Shown here: positions 6,874 through 14,745 of the stretch, piece by piece
How positions within the stretch are numbered: the stretch's first letter is position 1
Layout of the letters: every line of letters starts with the position of its first letter
DNA from: a virus
Virus record (IMG/VR): IMGVR_UViG_3300021960_000534
Location: 1-23,368 of that record
Length of the DNA: 23,368 bases
Reading direction: 5' to 3' (one strand)
The notes under the pieces: generated by a model
Database searches by the model: none
What the model saw: the letters and a program-made list of their open reading frames with translations, nothing else
What the model was told of the DNA's origin: nothing
Position numbers and translations under genes: made by a program

Positions 6874-7977
6874 ATGTCGCGACATTACGATCCATGTTTA
6901 CCTACAGTCGAGCAATCAGTTGTTGGATTGCCTAACAACCTTCGTACGCCTCTTTTAAACCTTGCAAATATAATCGATGGTATTAATGCAAGCCTAGACA
7001 CATTAGTTGTAGATGGCCAAAACCTATCGCCTGGTGATCAGAAGAAGATATCTGATGCAACTAGATCTGCTGATACAATGGCTACGCTTATACAGCTAGC
7101 AGCACAGAACATACAAGATGATCCAACGGACCCCCTACAAGAGCTAGCCGTAGAAGCGCAGACCGTCAGTAACAACATAGGTGCAGTTGATCGATCTATA
7201 GCAGATAGTGCTGATGACACATTACCTATTATACGGCAGCTGCAGACTACGGTAGGTATTGATCCTGATGTTACTGAAGCGTTGAATCTAATTGCGCTTG
7301 GTACATCTGATGACACTATTATAAGCCCACAGTTAAACCCACTCCTAACAGTCACAGACAACCCTACCGATAATATCATTAAGAATATAAACACTAGTAG
7401 TGATTGTGGTGCACTTGGCCCTTTAGCAACCGGTGCTTTAGAAGCAGCTTGTGATGCAGTAGAGAGTGCAGAAAGTATTGCAGAACAAATGAAGGGTAAA
7501 GCAAGTGGCGATAATAACTGCCCTGATTTACCGATCGGTGTTGTATTGCCATGGGCTGGTATACAAGTGCCGCCTTGTAATTACCTTCTTTGTGATGGTT
7601 CCAGTTATAGTAAGAGCGAATATAAGAAGCTGTTTGATACCATTCAATATACGTATGGTGGATCTGGCGATAGTTTTAAAGTGCCGGATATGAGAGGTAG
7701 GTTTCCTATAGGGATATCTAATAGCGCTGTTAAAGAAGACCATGATCCTACAGACGAGCTTGTTACTGATGCAGCTGCAGCTGGTCTTGGTGGTAAGGGT
7801 GGTAGAGAGAAGAGAGATATAACTGGGCTTGATAGTGCGGGTGAAGACAAATTTAGTGCTACAGTAAAGGCTGCTGGTGAGCCAGATGGGTCGTCTGGTA
7901 CAGAGATAGACCTGTTTCAAATTAAAACCCTGCCTCCTTATTTGGCCCTACATTTTATTATTAAGGCGAAAGAGTAA
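6874..7977 (+). CDS. Tail-collar-domain protein of the hub operon
   Basis: The 367-residue protein has a tail collar domain (PF07484 type) at about 220-280: PIGVVLPWAGIQVPPCNYLL, then CDGSSYSKSEYKKLFDTI and VPDMRGRFPIG. It ends in the matching tail IKTLPPYLALHFIIKAKE. This module occurs in T4 gp12 short fibres and many receptor-contacting proteins. The first 200 residues are acidic and largely helical by composition, with no family I recognise, and may trimerise. The gene directly follows gp5 by 4 bp, where T4 has gp5.4 (the spike tip) nearby; no PAAR motif is visible. It could be a spike-associated tip or a hub-attached adhesin. The collar identification is firm, the placement on the virion is inference. 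Confidence 0.75.
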   Translation: MSRHYDPCLPTVEQSVVGLPNNLRTPLLNLANIIDGINASLDTLVVDGQNLSPGDQKKISDATRSADTMATLIQLAAQNIQDDPTDPLQELAVEAQTVSNNIGAVDRSIADSADDTLPIIRQLQTTVGIDPDVTEALNLIALGTSDDTIISPQLNPLLTVTDNPTDNIIKNINTSSDCGALGPLATGALEAACDAVESAESIAEQMKGKASGDNNCPDLPIGVVLPWAGIQVPPCNYLLCDGSSYSKSEYKKLFDTIQYTYGGSGDSFKVPDMRGRFPIGISNSAVKEDHDPTDELVTDAAAAGLGGKGGREKRDITGLDSAGEDKFSATVKAAGEPDGSSGTEIDLFQIKTLPPYLALHFIIKAKE

Positions 7978-7982
7978 ATACT

Positions 7983-8627
7983 ATGCCATCTATTCAATTA
8001 CAAAGTACGGTATATGATCTTGCTCAGGATCTGATTATAGTAGTCGCTAGTCTTGAGCAGTATGATAACCTTATAGCAGATTTAGAGAGACTTATAGAAG
8101 CGGTAGAAGGCATACTGTCTGATTTAAAGTTATGTGGAGGTCAAGATATTCTTTTATTAAAAGCGCCTTTCTCAGGTACGGTGGAAGGGTTTAAGAATAC
8201 TACTGTTACTGGTCTTACATCTGGTGCTTCTGCTAAGGTAGCAAGCAGCGAGCAAACTACAGCACTTGGATTTACGGTATGGCAATTATTCCTGTCGGGT
8301 ACATCAGGTAGCTTTTTGGACGAGCCAGATAATAGAGAAACAGCTCAGGGCGGTTCTAATTCAGGGGTAGTATTATATCATGGCTCTAGTGATCCTTCAG
8401 AAGCACTTGCACGTGCTAAGGCTATTATAGCTAATAAAGGTACTAGCTATGAAAATCAAAGGGCTGCTATTCAATTAATGCAGGATAAGATTATTGAATT
8501 ATCGGGGGACAGTATAACTAGTACTTTTGATACTACTAGTGTCACTACCCTTCTTAATACTATAGCGGCTAGTGATCGTAATTCTTTTGATGGTAAAATT
8601 AACGAGTTTATTACAAGCGGGAGTTAA
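7983..8627 (+). CDS. Probable structural protein with a gp7-like 26-residue block
   Basis: I do not recognise the whole 214-residue protein. The first 50 residues look helical with heptad-like leucines and isoleucines (LIADLERLIEAVEGILSDL). Residues 61-86 align without gaps to residues 143-168 of gp7 in this window, sharing APF, G, E, VTG, TSGA and KV (14 of 26 identical by my count). A related TSGA motif occurs in gp8. The last third (ALARAKAIIANKGTSYENQR, then AAIQLMQDKII) is helical. The spacing (5 bp after the collar gene, 2 bp before the next) places it in the hub operon. A baseplate structural role is likely but not shown. No strong ribosome site is seen. Confidence 0.6.
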   Translation: MPSIQLQSTVYDLAQDLIIVVASLEQYDNLIADLERLIEAVEGILSDLKLCGGQDILLLKAPFSGTVEGFKNTTVTGLTSGASAKVASSEQTTALGFTVWQLFLSGTSGSFLDEPDNRETAQGGSNSGVVLYHGSSDPSEALARAKAIIANKGTSYENQRAAIQLMQDKIIELSGDSITSTFDTTSVTTLLNTIAASDRNSFDGKINEFITSGS

Positions 8628-8629
8628 AA

Positions 8630-8806
8630 ATGAGTACTAAAGAAATGTTAGATAACCACGTTGCTACACTTGCAACAGAGTATGAAAAGTTTGAAGGGGG
8701 TAATAAGGCAGCGGGTACTAGAGCGCGTAAGGCTTTAAGTGAAATTGCTAAGTTATGTAAACTTTTACGTGTTGAGATACAAGCTGCTAAGAACAGCGAT
8801 AAATAG
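8630..8806 (+). CDS. Small histone H1/Hc1-like basic protein
   Basis: This 58-residue ORF begins at ATG 8630 with GGGAG 7 bases upstream and ends at TAG 8804-8806. The sequence MSTKEMLDNHVATLATEYEK is followed by FEGGNKAAGTRARKALSEIA and then KLCKLLRVEIQAAK. The GNKAAGTRARKAL core followed by a basic helix resembles the N-terminal part of bacterial Hc1-type histone H1-like proteins, where it is NKAAxxRxR. The lysine-rich tail of Hc1 is absent. It may bind DNA or simply be a helical-hairpin structural protein; the family call is by motif and moderately sure. It is the last gene before the late promoter that precedes gp25. Confidence 0.65.
   Translation: MSTKEMLDNHVATLATEYEKFEGGNKAAGTRARKALSEIAKLCKLLRVEIQAAKNSDK
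8798..8805 (+). promoter_or_regulatory. T4-type late promoter GATAAATA upstream of gp25
   Basis: GATAAATA overlaps the stop of the Hc1-like gene and lies 29 bases before the gp25 ATG. The extended string AGCGATAAATA (8795-8805) is identical to the one before gp48. This is one of the few non-coding gaps in the window, which supports a real promoter for the wedge operon. Confidence 0.65.
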
Positions 8807-8834
8807 AAGTAAACAAAAATAATAGTTGGGCGTA

Positions 8835-9254
8835 ATGGCAGGCAACGGCTCCTCAGATCCTTTATTGCGTGAAATAGTTTTTAGCGATGTTAACTATACG
8901 TTTACACCGCATCCTATTACAGGCAAGTTGCCTGTACTGAAAAACGAAGAAGCTATTAAAAGAGCTATTAGAGCTAACATTCTAACTAACTTTGGCGAGC
9001 GTCCTTACCAACCAGACTTTGGTGGTAATATACTTGCGATGTTATTTGAGAATGCTAATGATCCAATGCTGAATCAGTTAATGAAGGCTCAGATTGAGAA
9101 TAGCGTTCGTAAGTATGAGAAGCGCGCTAAGATCCTTGATACTATAGTTGATGTACAGCCAGATAGCAATAGTATCCGTATTGAGATTAAGTTCATGCCA
9201 ATTAACCAACGATTCCCAGTAGACCTAGCTATAGAGATAGAAAGAGTAAGGTAA
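8835..9254 (+). CDS. gp25: Baseplate wedge protein gp25
   Basis: The 139-residue protein (T4 gp25 has 132) has the family core: a PHPITGKLPVLKNEEAIKRA helix, then ILTNFGERPYQPDFGGNI (about 50-67) in place of the 'GER-P-FG' motif, and ENSVRKYEKRAKI leading to strands VDVQPDSNSIRIEIKF. In contractile systems gp25 clamps the sheath to the wedge. The start is the ATG at 8835; an in-frame TTG nine bases earlier is less likely. It overlaps gp6 at TAATG (9254). Older annotations call this family a lysozyme, but no catalytic site is seen. Confidence 0.93.
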   Translation: MAGNGSSDPLLREIVFSDVNYTFTPHPITGKLPVLKNEEAIKRAIRANILTNFGERPYQPDFGGNILAMLFENANDPMLNQLMKAQIENSVRKYEKRAKILDTIVDVQPDSNSIRIEIKFMPINQRFPVDLAIEIERVR

Positions 9255-11104
9255 TGGCCGCTAATAACGCACTTATAGTCACAGACATAAACTTTGATAG
9301 TATAAAATCAAACTTGCAGGCGTATCTCTCTAGTCAGTCTGATTTTCAGGACTATGACTTTGACAGTAGCGGTATGCAAACTATTCTTAGTCTTCTTGCA
9401 TATAACACTTACTACAATTCAATCTATACCAACATGATTGCAAATGAGATGTTCTTAGATAGTGCACTGATTCGCAACAATATTGTAAGTAGGGCAAAGC
9501 AGCTTGGTTTCACACCTACTAGTGCACGAGGGTCTAAGGCTACATTGTCTGTTAAGGTAAATCCAGCAGGCAGCCCTCTCACCACTATAGTGCCAGCTAA
9601 CACTGAATTCACTAGTACTATTGATGGAGTGCAGTATAAGTTCACAAGTATAGGTGCTACTACGTTTACTAACGATAGTAACTACACCGCTAGTATGGTT
9701 ATTAGAGAAGGCGATCCTGTACAGGAGTCTTATGTAGTAAGTTCTGTTAATCCTGTTCGCTACTTACTCAATAACGAAAATGCAGATACTACTAGTCTTA
9801 AAGTCACCGTGCAGCAGAGCGTTTCTAACACGGCTGTACGGGTTTACAATTTAGCTGATGACATATTAGGTATTAACGGAGACTCTGCCGTATACTTCGT
9901 TCAAGAGAATAATGACGGCGCATTCGAAGTACAATTCGGTGATGGCATCCTCGGTAAGAAACCGCAAGATGGAAATATTGTTAGACTTAACTACAACGTA
10001 TGCAACGGCCCCATTACAAACGGTACAAAGACGTTTACAGGACCAGCAACCCTTGCAGGCAACAGCACATATACAATCTCGGTGACAAATAGGGCAAGCG
10101 GCGGTGTTAATCCTCAGAGTCTCAATAGTATCAAATTCAACGCCCCCAAAAATTTCTCGGCGCAGAACAGAGCGGTAACCGCAAACGACTACAAAAACAT
10201 TCTTTTAAACAATGCACCTGATCTACAGACTATTAGTGTGTGGGGTGGTGAAAAGAACAATCCTCCTGTATATGGTAAGGTGTATATAAGTGCTAAGCCT
10301 GTTGGTAGTGAAGTATTGACGGATAGTCGCAAAGAAGAACTGATAGAGTTACTTGAAGAAAGAAATACTGTAACTATCGAGCCTGTGTTTGTTGATGCCC
10401 AATATCTTTATGTTGTTCCAGAGATTGAGGTAAGATACAATCCATCCAGTACTAGTAAAAATGCTACTACCTTCCTCAATCAAGTGAATAGCGTTATGAA
10501 TAATTTTAACGTAGATGACCTTGGTGTGTATAGTCAGGACTTCTATCTATCAGAGTTTATTAAGAAGGTTGACAGTATTGATGATAGCGTTGTTAGCGTA
10601 GCTGCAACTATTAAGATGCAGCGAAGGTTTATACCTAACACTGCACTTACTCAAACATATCAAGTATCGTTTAACAACAAAATCTACAATCCTCACTCAG
10701 GACACCAGTATGCAGTAAGTAGTAGCTCATTTACTTACGATGGATTTACATGCTACTTAGATGATGATGGTAAAGGCAAATTAAGAATCTATAGAATTGC
10801 TAGTGGCAGTAGAGTGTATATTGTTAACAATGCTGGTACTGTAAACTACACTCTTGGTATAGTAAAACTAAATGCTATTAACATCACGGCGTTTGCAGGG
10901 GATGCAATAAAGATAAACGCTGTACCAGCGGAACAGTTTATTATAGCATCTCGCCAACAAATCTGTCAATTGGCTGATTCTGTTGTGGAAATTGTAAACA
11001 ACTCTTCTGGTGTTAGCGAAATTGTTTCGAGATCGCTTGCATCTACTAATCAATCAACAGTTGCAACAGAAACTGGTGTAGTGGCAAGCTCGTCGACGTA
11101 CTAA
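9254..11104 (+). CDS. gp6: Baseplate wedge protein gp6
   Basis: The 616-residue protein is close to T4 gp6 (660). The opening DINFDSIKSNLQAYLSSQSD is followed by SSGMQTILSLLAYNTYYNSI, ANEMFLDSALIRNNIVSRAK and QLGFTPTSARGSKATL (about 10-100), the gp6/baseplate-J N-terminus. EVQFGDGILGKKPQDGNIVR (about 223-242) and APKNFSAQNRAVTANDYKNI (about 295-315) are baseplate-J landmarks. gp6 forms the inner ring that ties wedges together. It starts one base inside the gp25 stop and ends next to gp7 with no gap. The last 130 residues are strand-rich and probably less conserved. Confidence 0.92.
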   Translation: MAANNALIVTDINFDSIKSNLQAYLSSQSDFQDYDFDSSGMQTILSLLAYNTYYNSIYTNMIANEMFLDSALIRNNIVSRAKQLGFTPTSARGSKATLSVKVNPAGSPLTTIVPANTEFTSTIDGVQYKFTSIGATTFTNDSNYTASMVIREGDPVQESYVVSSVNPVRYLLNNENADTTSLKVTVQQSVSNTAVRVYNLADDILGINGDSAVYFVQENNDGAFEVQFGDGILGKKPQDGNIVRLNYNVCNGPITNGTKTFTGPATLAGNSTYTISVTNRASGGVNPQSLNSIKFNAPKNFSAQNRAVTANDYKNILLNNAPDLQTISVWGGEKNNPPVYGKVYISAKPVGSEVLTDSRKEELIELLEERNTVTIEPVFVDAQYLYVVPEIEVRYNPSSTSKNATTFLNQVNSVMNNFNVDDLGVYSQDFYLSEFIKKVDSIDDSVVSVAATIKMQRRFIPNTALTQTYQVSFNNKIYNPHSGHQYAVSSSSFTYDGFTCYLDDDGKGKLRIYRIASGSRVYIVNNAGTVNYTLGIVKLNAINITAFAGDAIKINAVPAEQFIIASRQQICQLADSVVEIVNNSSGVSEIVSRSLASTNQSTVATETGVVASSSTY

Positions 11105-13192
11105 ATGGCTACCGATAAAAAAATATCGACATTAGTTCAATCGCAGCTTCCTCAGTATCTTACTGAGGAGGGTCCTAATCTCGTTGCGTTCCTAAGAGCG
11201 TACTACGAATGGATGGAAACAAATGGTCAGGTATTGGAGCAAAATAAGAACCTGATTGTTAACCAAGATATTGATACCACCAACTTATCCAAATTCTATA
11301 GATACTTTCAAAGAGAAGTTCTCTGTGACTTTCCAGATGAGATATTAGCGGACAAGAGACTAGTAGCTAAAAGGATAAAGGACCTGTATAGGTCTAAAGG
11401 TTCGCCAGCTTCATACAACCTTTTATTTAGAATACTGTATGATCAAAACGTATCGATTTATAAGCCTAGTGAAAACATTCTTAGAGCATCCGATGGTAGG
11501 TGGACACAAGATACTATTATTAGACTTGGAGCTCCGTTTGCAGGTAATCTCGAGCTAGCTATAGGTAAAATTGTAACTGGAGAAACATCAGGTGCGAAGG
11601 GTAAGGTATTAAAAGTACTTACTGTATTTGAAGGTGGTGTGGAAGTAAAGCAGTTACGGTTGATCGAAGTAGTTGGTACCTTTGTTGACTTAGAAAAAGT
11701 ATCTACTCCAGACAATCTTAGTGGTTTTGTTGTTAATACTATCGGACCGCTGAGTGATGTTTTATTTGGATCAGCCGGATCTGTTGGTGGTACTGGTCAC
11801 CAGCCAGGTGACACCGTAACTTTTAGCAGCGCTACTGGTATTGGTGCAACCGGTTTTATTAGAACAACTACCGATGAAGTTATTACCTTTTCTTTGGTAG
11901 ACGGTGGTAGCGGTTATAGAGTAAACGATACGGTAGTAACAATATCTGGCGGAGAACCAAAACTAGGGTTGACAGGTTCGATAAGCGTAACTGCTATAAA
12001 CAACGAAGAGAGTATCTTTGCCTATATTGATAGCATCCAAGGGTTAAAAGATACACCTATTGGATTTGGTCCTTCATATAGTTCTAATTCAGGAGTCATA
12101 AGTTCTAACCTTGCATCATCTAACTCATCCACTGCACTTAATGTTGCTTTAGGTATTATAAGTGTTAATGTTGGATCAATTAGTTCAATATCAGTCACTC
12201 CAGGAAACTATGCTAATAGCTCTGTACCTTCTATATCTGCAGTAGACGCAGCAATATCTGCCTTAGACCTATCTGATGGTTCAGGAGGATTCAAAGGACG
12301 CAATGCTGTACTACAGGCTTCCTATATTCCTGGATCCATTCAGGACGTAGATGTAACACGGGGTGGTAGGCTTTATAATGCAATCGATTTAGTAACCATA
12401 ACCAACACCTCCAGACTACATGCTAATGGTGCTCCAGCAACAACTCCAGCAACAGGAGATCCAGTTGTATCTGGTGTAATTGCTGAAGATGGTAGTTATA
12501 AAGGTACCAAAGGTTTTCTTAGTTGGGATCAAAGATTACAGGACAATTATTACTACCAAGAATTTAGTTACGTTCTTAACTCTAAATTAGCTTTAAGAAC
12601 TTATAAAGATGTAGTTCGAGACGTTCTCCATCCGGCCGGTACTAAGTTGTTTGGTCAAGTTAATTTTGATACCGAAGTAGATTTAACTGGTCTCTCAGTA
12701 GAGCAGCTTGTGTCTACAGATTTGATTGGTGGTAGAGATGGAGTTCCAAGTATTGGACCAAATACGGTGTTTGGAACTACTAAGTTGAATCGCAATATGT
12801 TCGTTGATGCTATTGCTTCAACTACTGCAGTTGGCATACTAGAAGCTGGTGATCGAACTGATGTCTATCTAAACGCTAATGGATTTGTCTACGTATCAAA
12901 TACCAACGTCATTAGCCACTTCCTAGGCAAACCAATTACTGAGTTCTTAGATGATCCAGTAATTATTGGCACACCGTTTATTGTAGTTGGTGATGGTACT
13001 GAAGACTTTACTACAATACTTACTGGTGGTACAGAGGTTGAAATTACAGATGTAACACCAGGTACGTCTGGCAACACGAGCTATATAGTAAATACTGTAT
13101 TCAGTAATACTGTATTCTCACTTAACACGGCATTTACTGGTGGCTCAATGGCCAACGGTATATTCAGATACACATACAATGGTAACATTTAA
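11105..13192 (+). CDS. gp7: Baseplate wedge protein gp7
   Basis: The 695-residue protein is shorter than T4 gp7 (1032) but fits marine T4-like gp7. The N-terminus has STLVQSQLPQYLTEEGPNLV, AFLRAYYEWMETNGQV, then RIKDLYRSKGSPASYNLLFR leading to ILYDQNVSIYKPSENIL and ASDGRWTQDTIIRL (9-139). The middle carries glycine-turn repeats such as SLVDGGSGYRVNDTVVTISG (about 260-280) and VTRGGRLYNAIDLVTI. The part WDQRLQDNYYYQEFSYVLNS followed by YKDVVRDVLHPAGTKLFGQV is the family's most conserved C-terminal block. Residues 143-168 are shared with the 214-residue protein upstream. A short imperfect 15-bp repeat (13091-13117) encodes NTVFS twice. It sits 2 bp before gp8. Confidence 0.88.
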   Translation: MATDKKISTLVQSQLPQYLTEEGPNLVAFLRAYYEWMETNGQVLEQNKNLIVNQDIDTTNLSKFYRYFQREVLCDFPDEILADKRLVAKRIKDLYRSKGSPASYNLLFRILYDQNVSIYKPSENILRASDGRWTQDTIIRLGAPFAGNLELAIGKIVTGETSGAKGKVLKVLTVFEGGVEVKQLRLIEVVGTFVDLEKVSTPDNLSGFVVNTIGPLSDVLFGSAGSVGGTGHQPGDTVTFSSATGIGATGFIRTTTDEVITFSLVDGGSGYRVNDTVVTISGGEPKLGLTGSISVTAINNEESIFAYIDSIQGLKDTPIGFGPSYSSNSGVISSNLASSNSSTALNVALGIISVNVGSISSISVTPGNYANSSVPSISAVDAAISALDLSDGSGGFKGRNAVLQASYIPGSIQDVDVTRGGRLYNAIDLVTITNTSRLHANGAPATTPATGDPVVSGVIAEDGSYKGTKGFLSWDQRLQDNYYYQEFSYVLNSKLALRTYKDVVRDVLHPAGTKLFGQVNFDTEVDLTGLSVEQLVSTDLIGGRDGVPSIGPNTVFGTTKLNRNMFVDAIASTTAVGILEAGDRTDVYLNANGFVYVSNTNVISHFLGKPITEFLDDPVIIGTPFIVVGDGTEDFTTILTGGTEVEITDVTPGTSGNTSYIVNTVFSNTVFSLNTAFTGGSMANGIFRYTYNGNI

Positions 13193-13194
13193 AA

Positions 13195-14730
13195 ATGGCT
13201 GCTACTGTCAGTAAAAAATTTAACGTACATACTGCCCAACAGTTTAAAGAAGGATTTGACGAATCAGATCCATCACAAATGTACTTGTTCTATTCTAGAG
13301 TAAATCCATGGGGCAATGAGTCGGTTGCGCCAGCCATTGGTGATACTGTAGCTGCTGAAAGAGCAGTGTGGACAGGAATGACTGCTCTTAAAAAAGTATC
13401 CAACAACAACGTTACACTATCTGTATCCAAATACCTTTGGAGCACTAACACAGTTTATACCGAGTACAGCGACACAAATTCCAATTTGCCTGATAGTCAG
13501 TTTTATGTAATAACAAGTAACAACGAAGTTTATAAATGCCTGTTCAACAACAATGATGCAGTTAGTACCGTATTGCCTACTGGTAGATCAACTTCAGTTA
13601 TAACAACTAGTGATGGTTATAAATGGAAGTTTATGTATGACGTTAGTCAGGCAGATATGGACCGGTTTGGAGGTGTTAACCACATACCAGTAAAAACTTT
13701 ATTGTCTGATGATGGTAGTGCGCAGTGGGCAGTACAGACAGCAGCTGCTAATGGATCGGTTCCAATTTATGAGTTGACTTCGGGTGGTTCAGGTTATCTA
13801 GAAAACAAAGGGCCCATAAGTGGTATTACTAGTACTACTCAATTGACTATAGCAAACACTGCTAGTGGTACTGACAACGTATATAACGGTTCGACAATTT
13901 TTATTTCCAGTGGGTTAGGTGCAGGTCAAATACGAGTTATTACAGGTTACAATGCATCAACCAAACTACTGACTGTAAATACAGGTTTTGTTGTTACACC
14001 TAATACATCTAGCACATATCACATTGGGCCTAGGATAAATATATCCGGTGATGGTACACTGGCCTCAGCGTACGCTAATGTTAACTCAGGAGTAGTAACA
14101 AAGGTTACTTCTATTAACGATGGCAAAAATTATTCTCGGGCTAAAGTTACTATATCTGCAAATCCTTCTTTTGGATCTGGAGCAACAGCTGTAGCCTATT
14201 TGCCGGGTGTGGGTGGTCATGGCTCAGACCCGGTAACTGAGTTGTATGCTAGAAACGCTACACTTAACATTGAAGTAGATGGTCCCGAAGGTGGTTTCTT
14301 TGCGGCCAATAATGATTTTAGGGTTTACGGTCTTATTAAAGATCCTGTACAGTTGAGTACTGGAGGAGTAGCAAACAATTTAAGATATGATCAGACCTTG
14401 AGATTAACACTTTCTTCTGTATCTGGTACGTTTGCTCAAGATGAGTTTGTAAGGGGAGGTACTTCTGGCGCTGGCGGACGAATAGTTTATTTTGCAAATA
14501 CTAACTTATCAGGAACGTCTGGTGTTTTACATTTAACGTACCCAGAACGAAACTTTATAAATGGTGAAACACTTACAGCTAACAGTACCGCAGTTACAGC
14601 TTTGGTAGGCACTATTACTCAGCCAGATCTAGTACCGTATAGTGGCCAAATGTTGTACACTGTAACTCAACCACCACTTCAGAGAGATGTAGATCAAACA
14701 GAAAACTTTACTATCACAGTTAAGTTTTGA
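13195..14730 (+). CDS. gp8: Baseplate wedge protein gp8
   Basis: The 511-residue protein is longer than T4 gp8 (334). The N-terminus has KKFNVHTAQQFKEGF, SQMYLFYSRVNPWGNE and DGYKWKFMYDVSQADMDRFG (6-160), all characteristic of gp8. The late block LPGVGGHGSDPVTELYARNA then LNIEVDGPEGGFFAANNDFR and VYGLIKDPV (about 336-385) is the conserved gp8 core. The extra length is mainly an inserted strand-rich domain (about 205-285) with NVYNGSTIFISSGLGAGQIR and VVTPNTSSTYHIGPRI, and a TSGA-type strand pair near 420-445. gp8 is a wedge dimer that helps link gp7 and gp10 in T4. It is followed by the giant gene after 15 bp. Confidence 0.9.
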   Translation: MAATVSKKFNVHTAQQFKEGFDESDPSQMYLFYSRVNPWGNESVAPAIGDTVAAERAVWTGMTALKKVSNNNVTLSVSKYLWSTNTVYTEYSDTNSNLPDSQFYVITSNNEVYKCLFNNNDAVSTVLPTGRSTSVITTSDGYKWKFMYDVSQADMDRFGGVNHIPVKTLLSDDGSAQWAVQTAAANGSVPIYELTSGGSGYLENKGPISGITSTTQLTIANTASGTDNVYNGSTIFISSGLGAGQIRVITGYNASTKLLTVNTGFVVTPNTSSTYHIGPRINISGDGTLASAYANVNSGVVTKVTSINDGKNYSRAKVTISANPSFGSGATAVAYLPGVGGHGSDPVTELYARNATLNIEVDGPEGGFFAANNDFRVYGLIKDPVQLSTGGVANNLRYDQTLRLTLSSVSGTFAQDEFVRGGTSGAGGRIVYFANTNLSGTSGVLHLTYPERNFINGETLTANSTAVTALVGTITQPDLVPYSGQMLYTVTQPPLQRDVDQTENFTITVKF

Positions 14731-14745
14731 TAAAGAGAAACGGAT

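Noticed and set aside
7973-7980. AGTAAATA just before the 214-residue gene
   Set aside because: Differs from the consensus and lies 3 bases from the ATG, leaving no leader; formed by a TAA stop.
8826-8834. TTG start adding three residues to gp25
   Set aside because: The ATG at 8835 is closer to the family length and TTG starts are not otherwise used here.
8835-9254. gp25 as a tail lysozyme
   Set aside because: The family was once named so, but the length and the visible core match a structural wedge protein without catalytic motifs.
13091-13117. Short 15-bp tandem repeat in gp7
   Set aside because: Only two imperfect copies (NTVFS twice); too short to call a functional repeat.
14034-14041. 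GATAAATA inside gp8
   Set aside because: More than 700 bases from the next gene start and lacks the AGC in front; likely chance within coding sequence.
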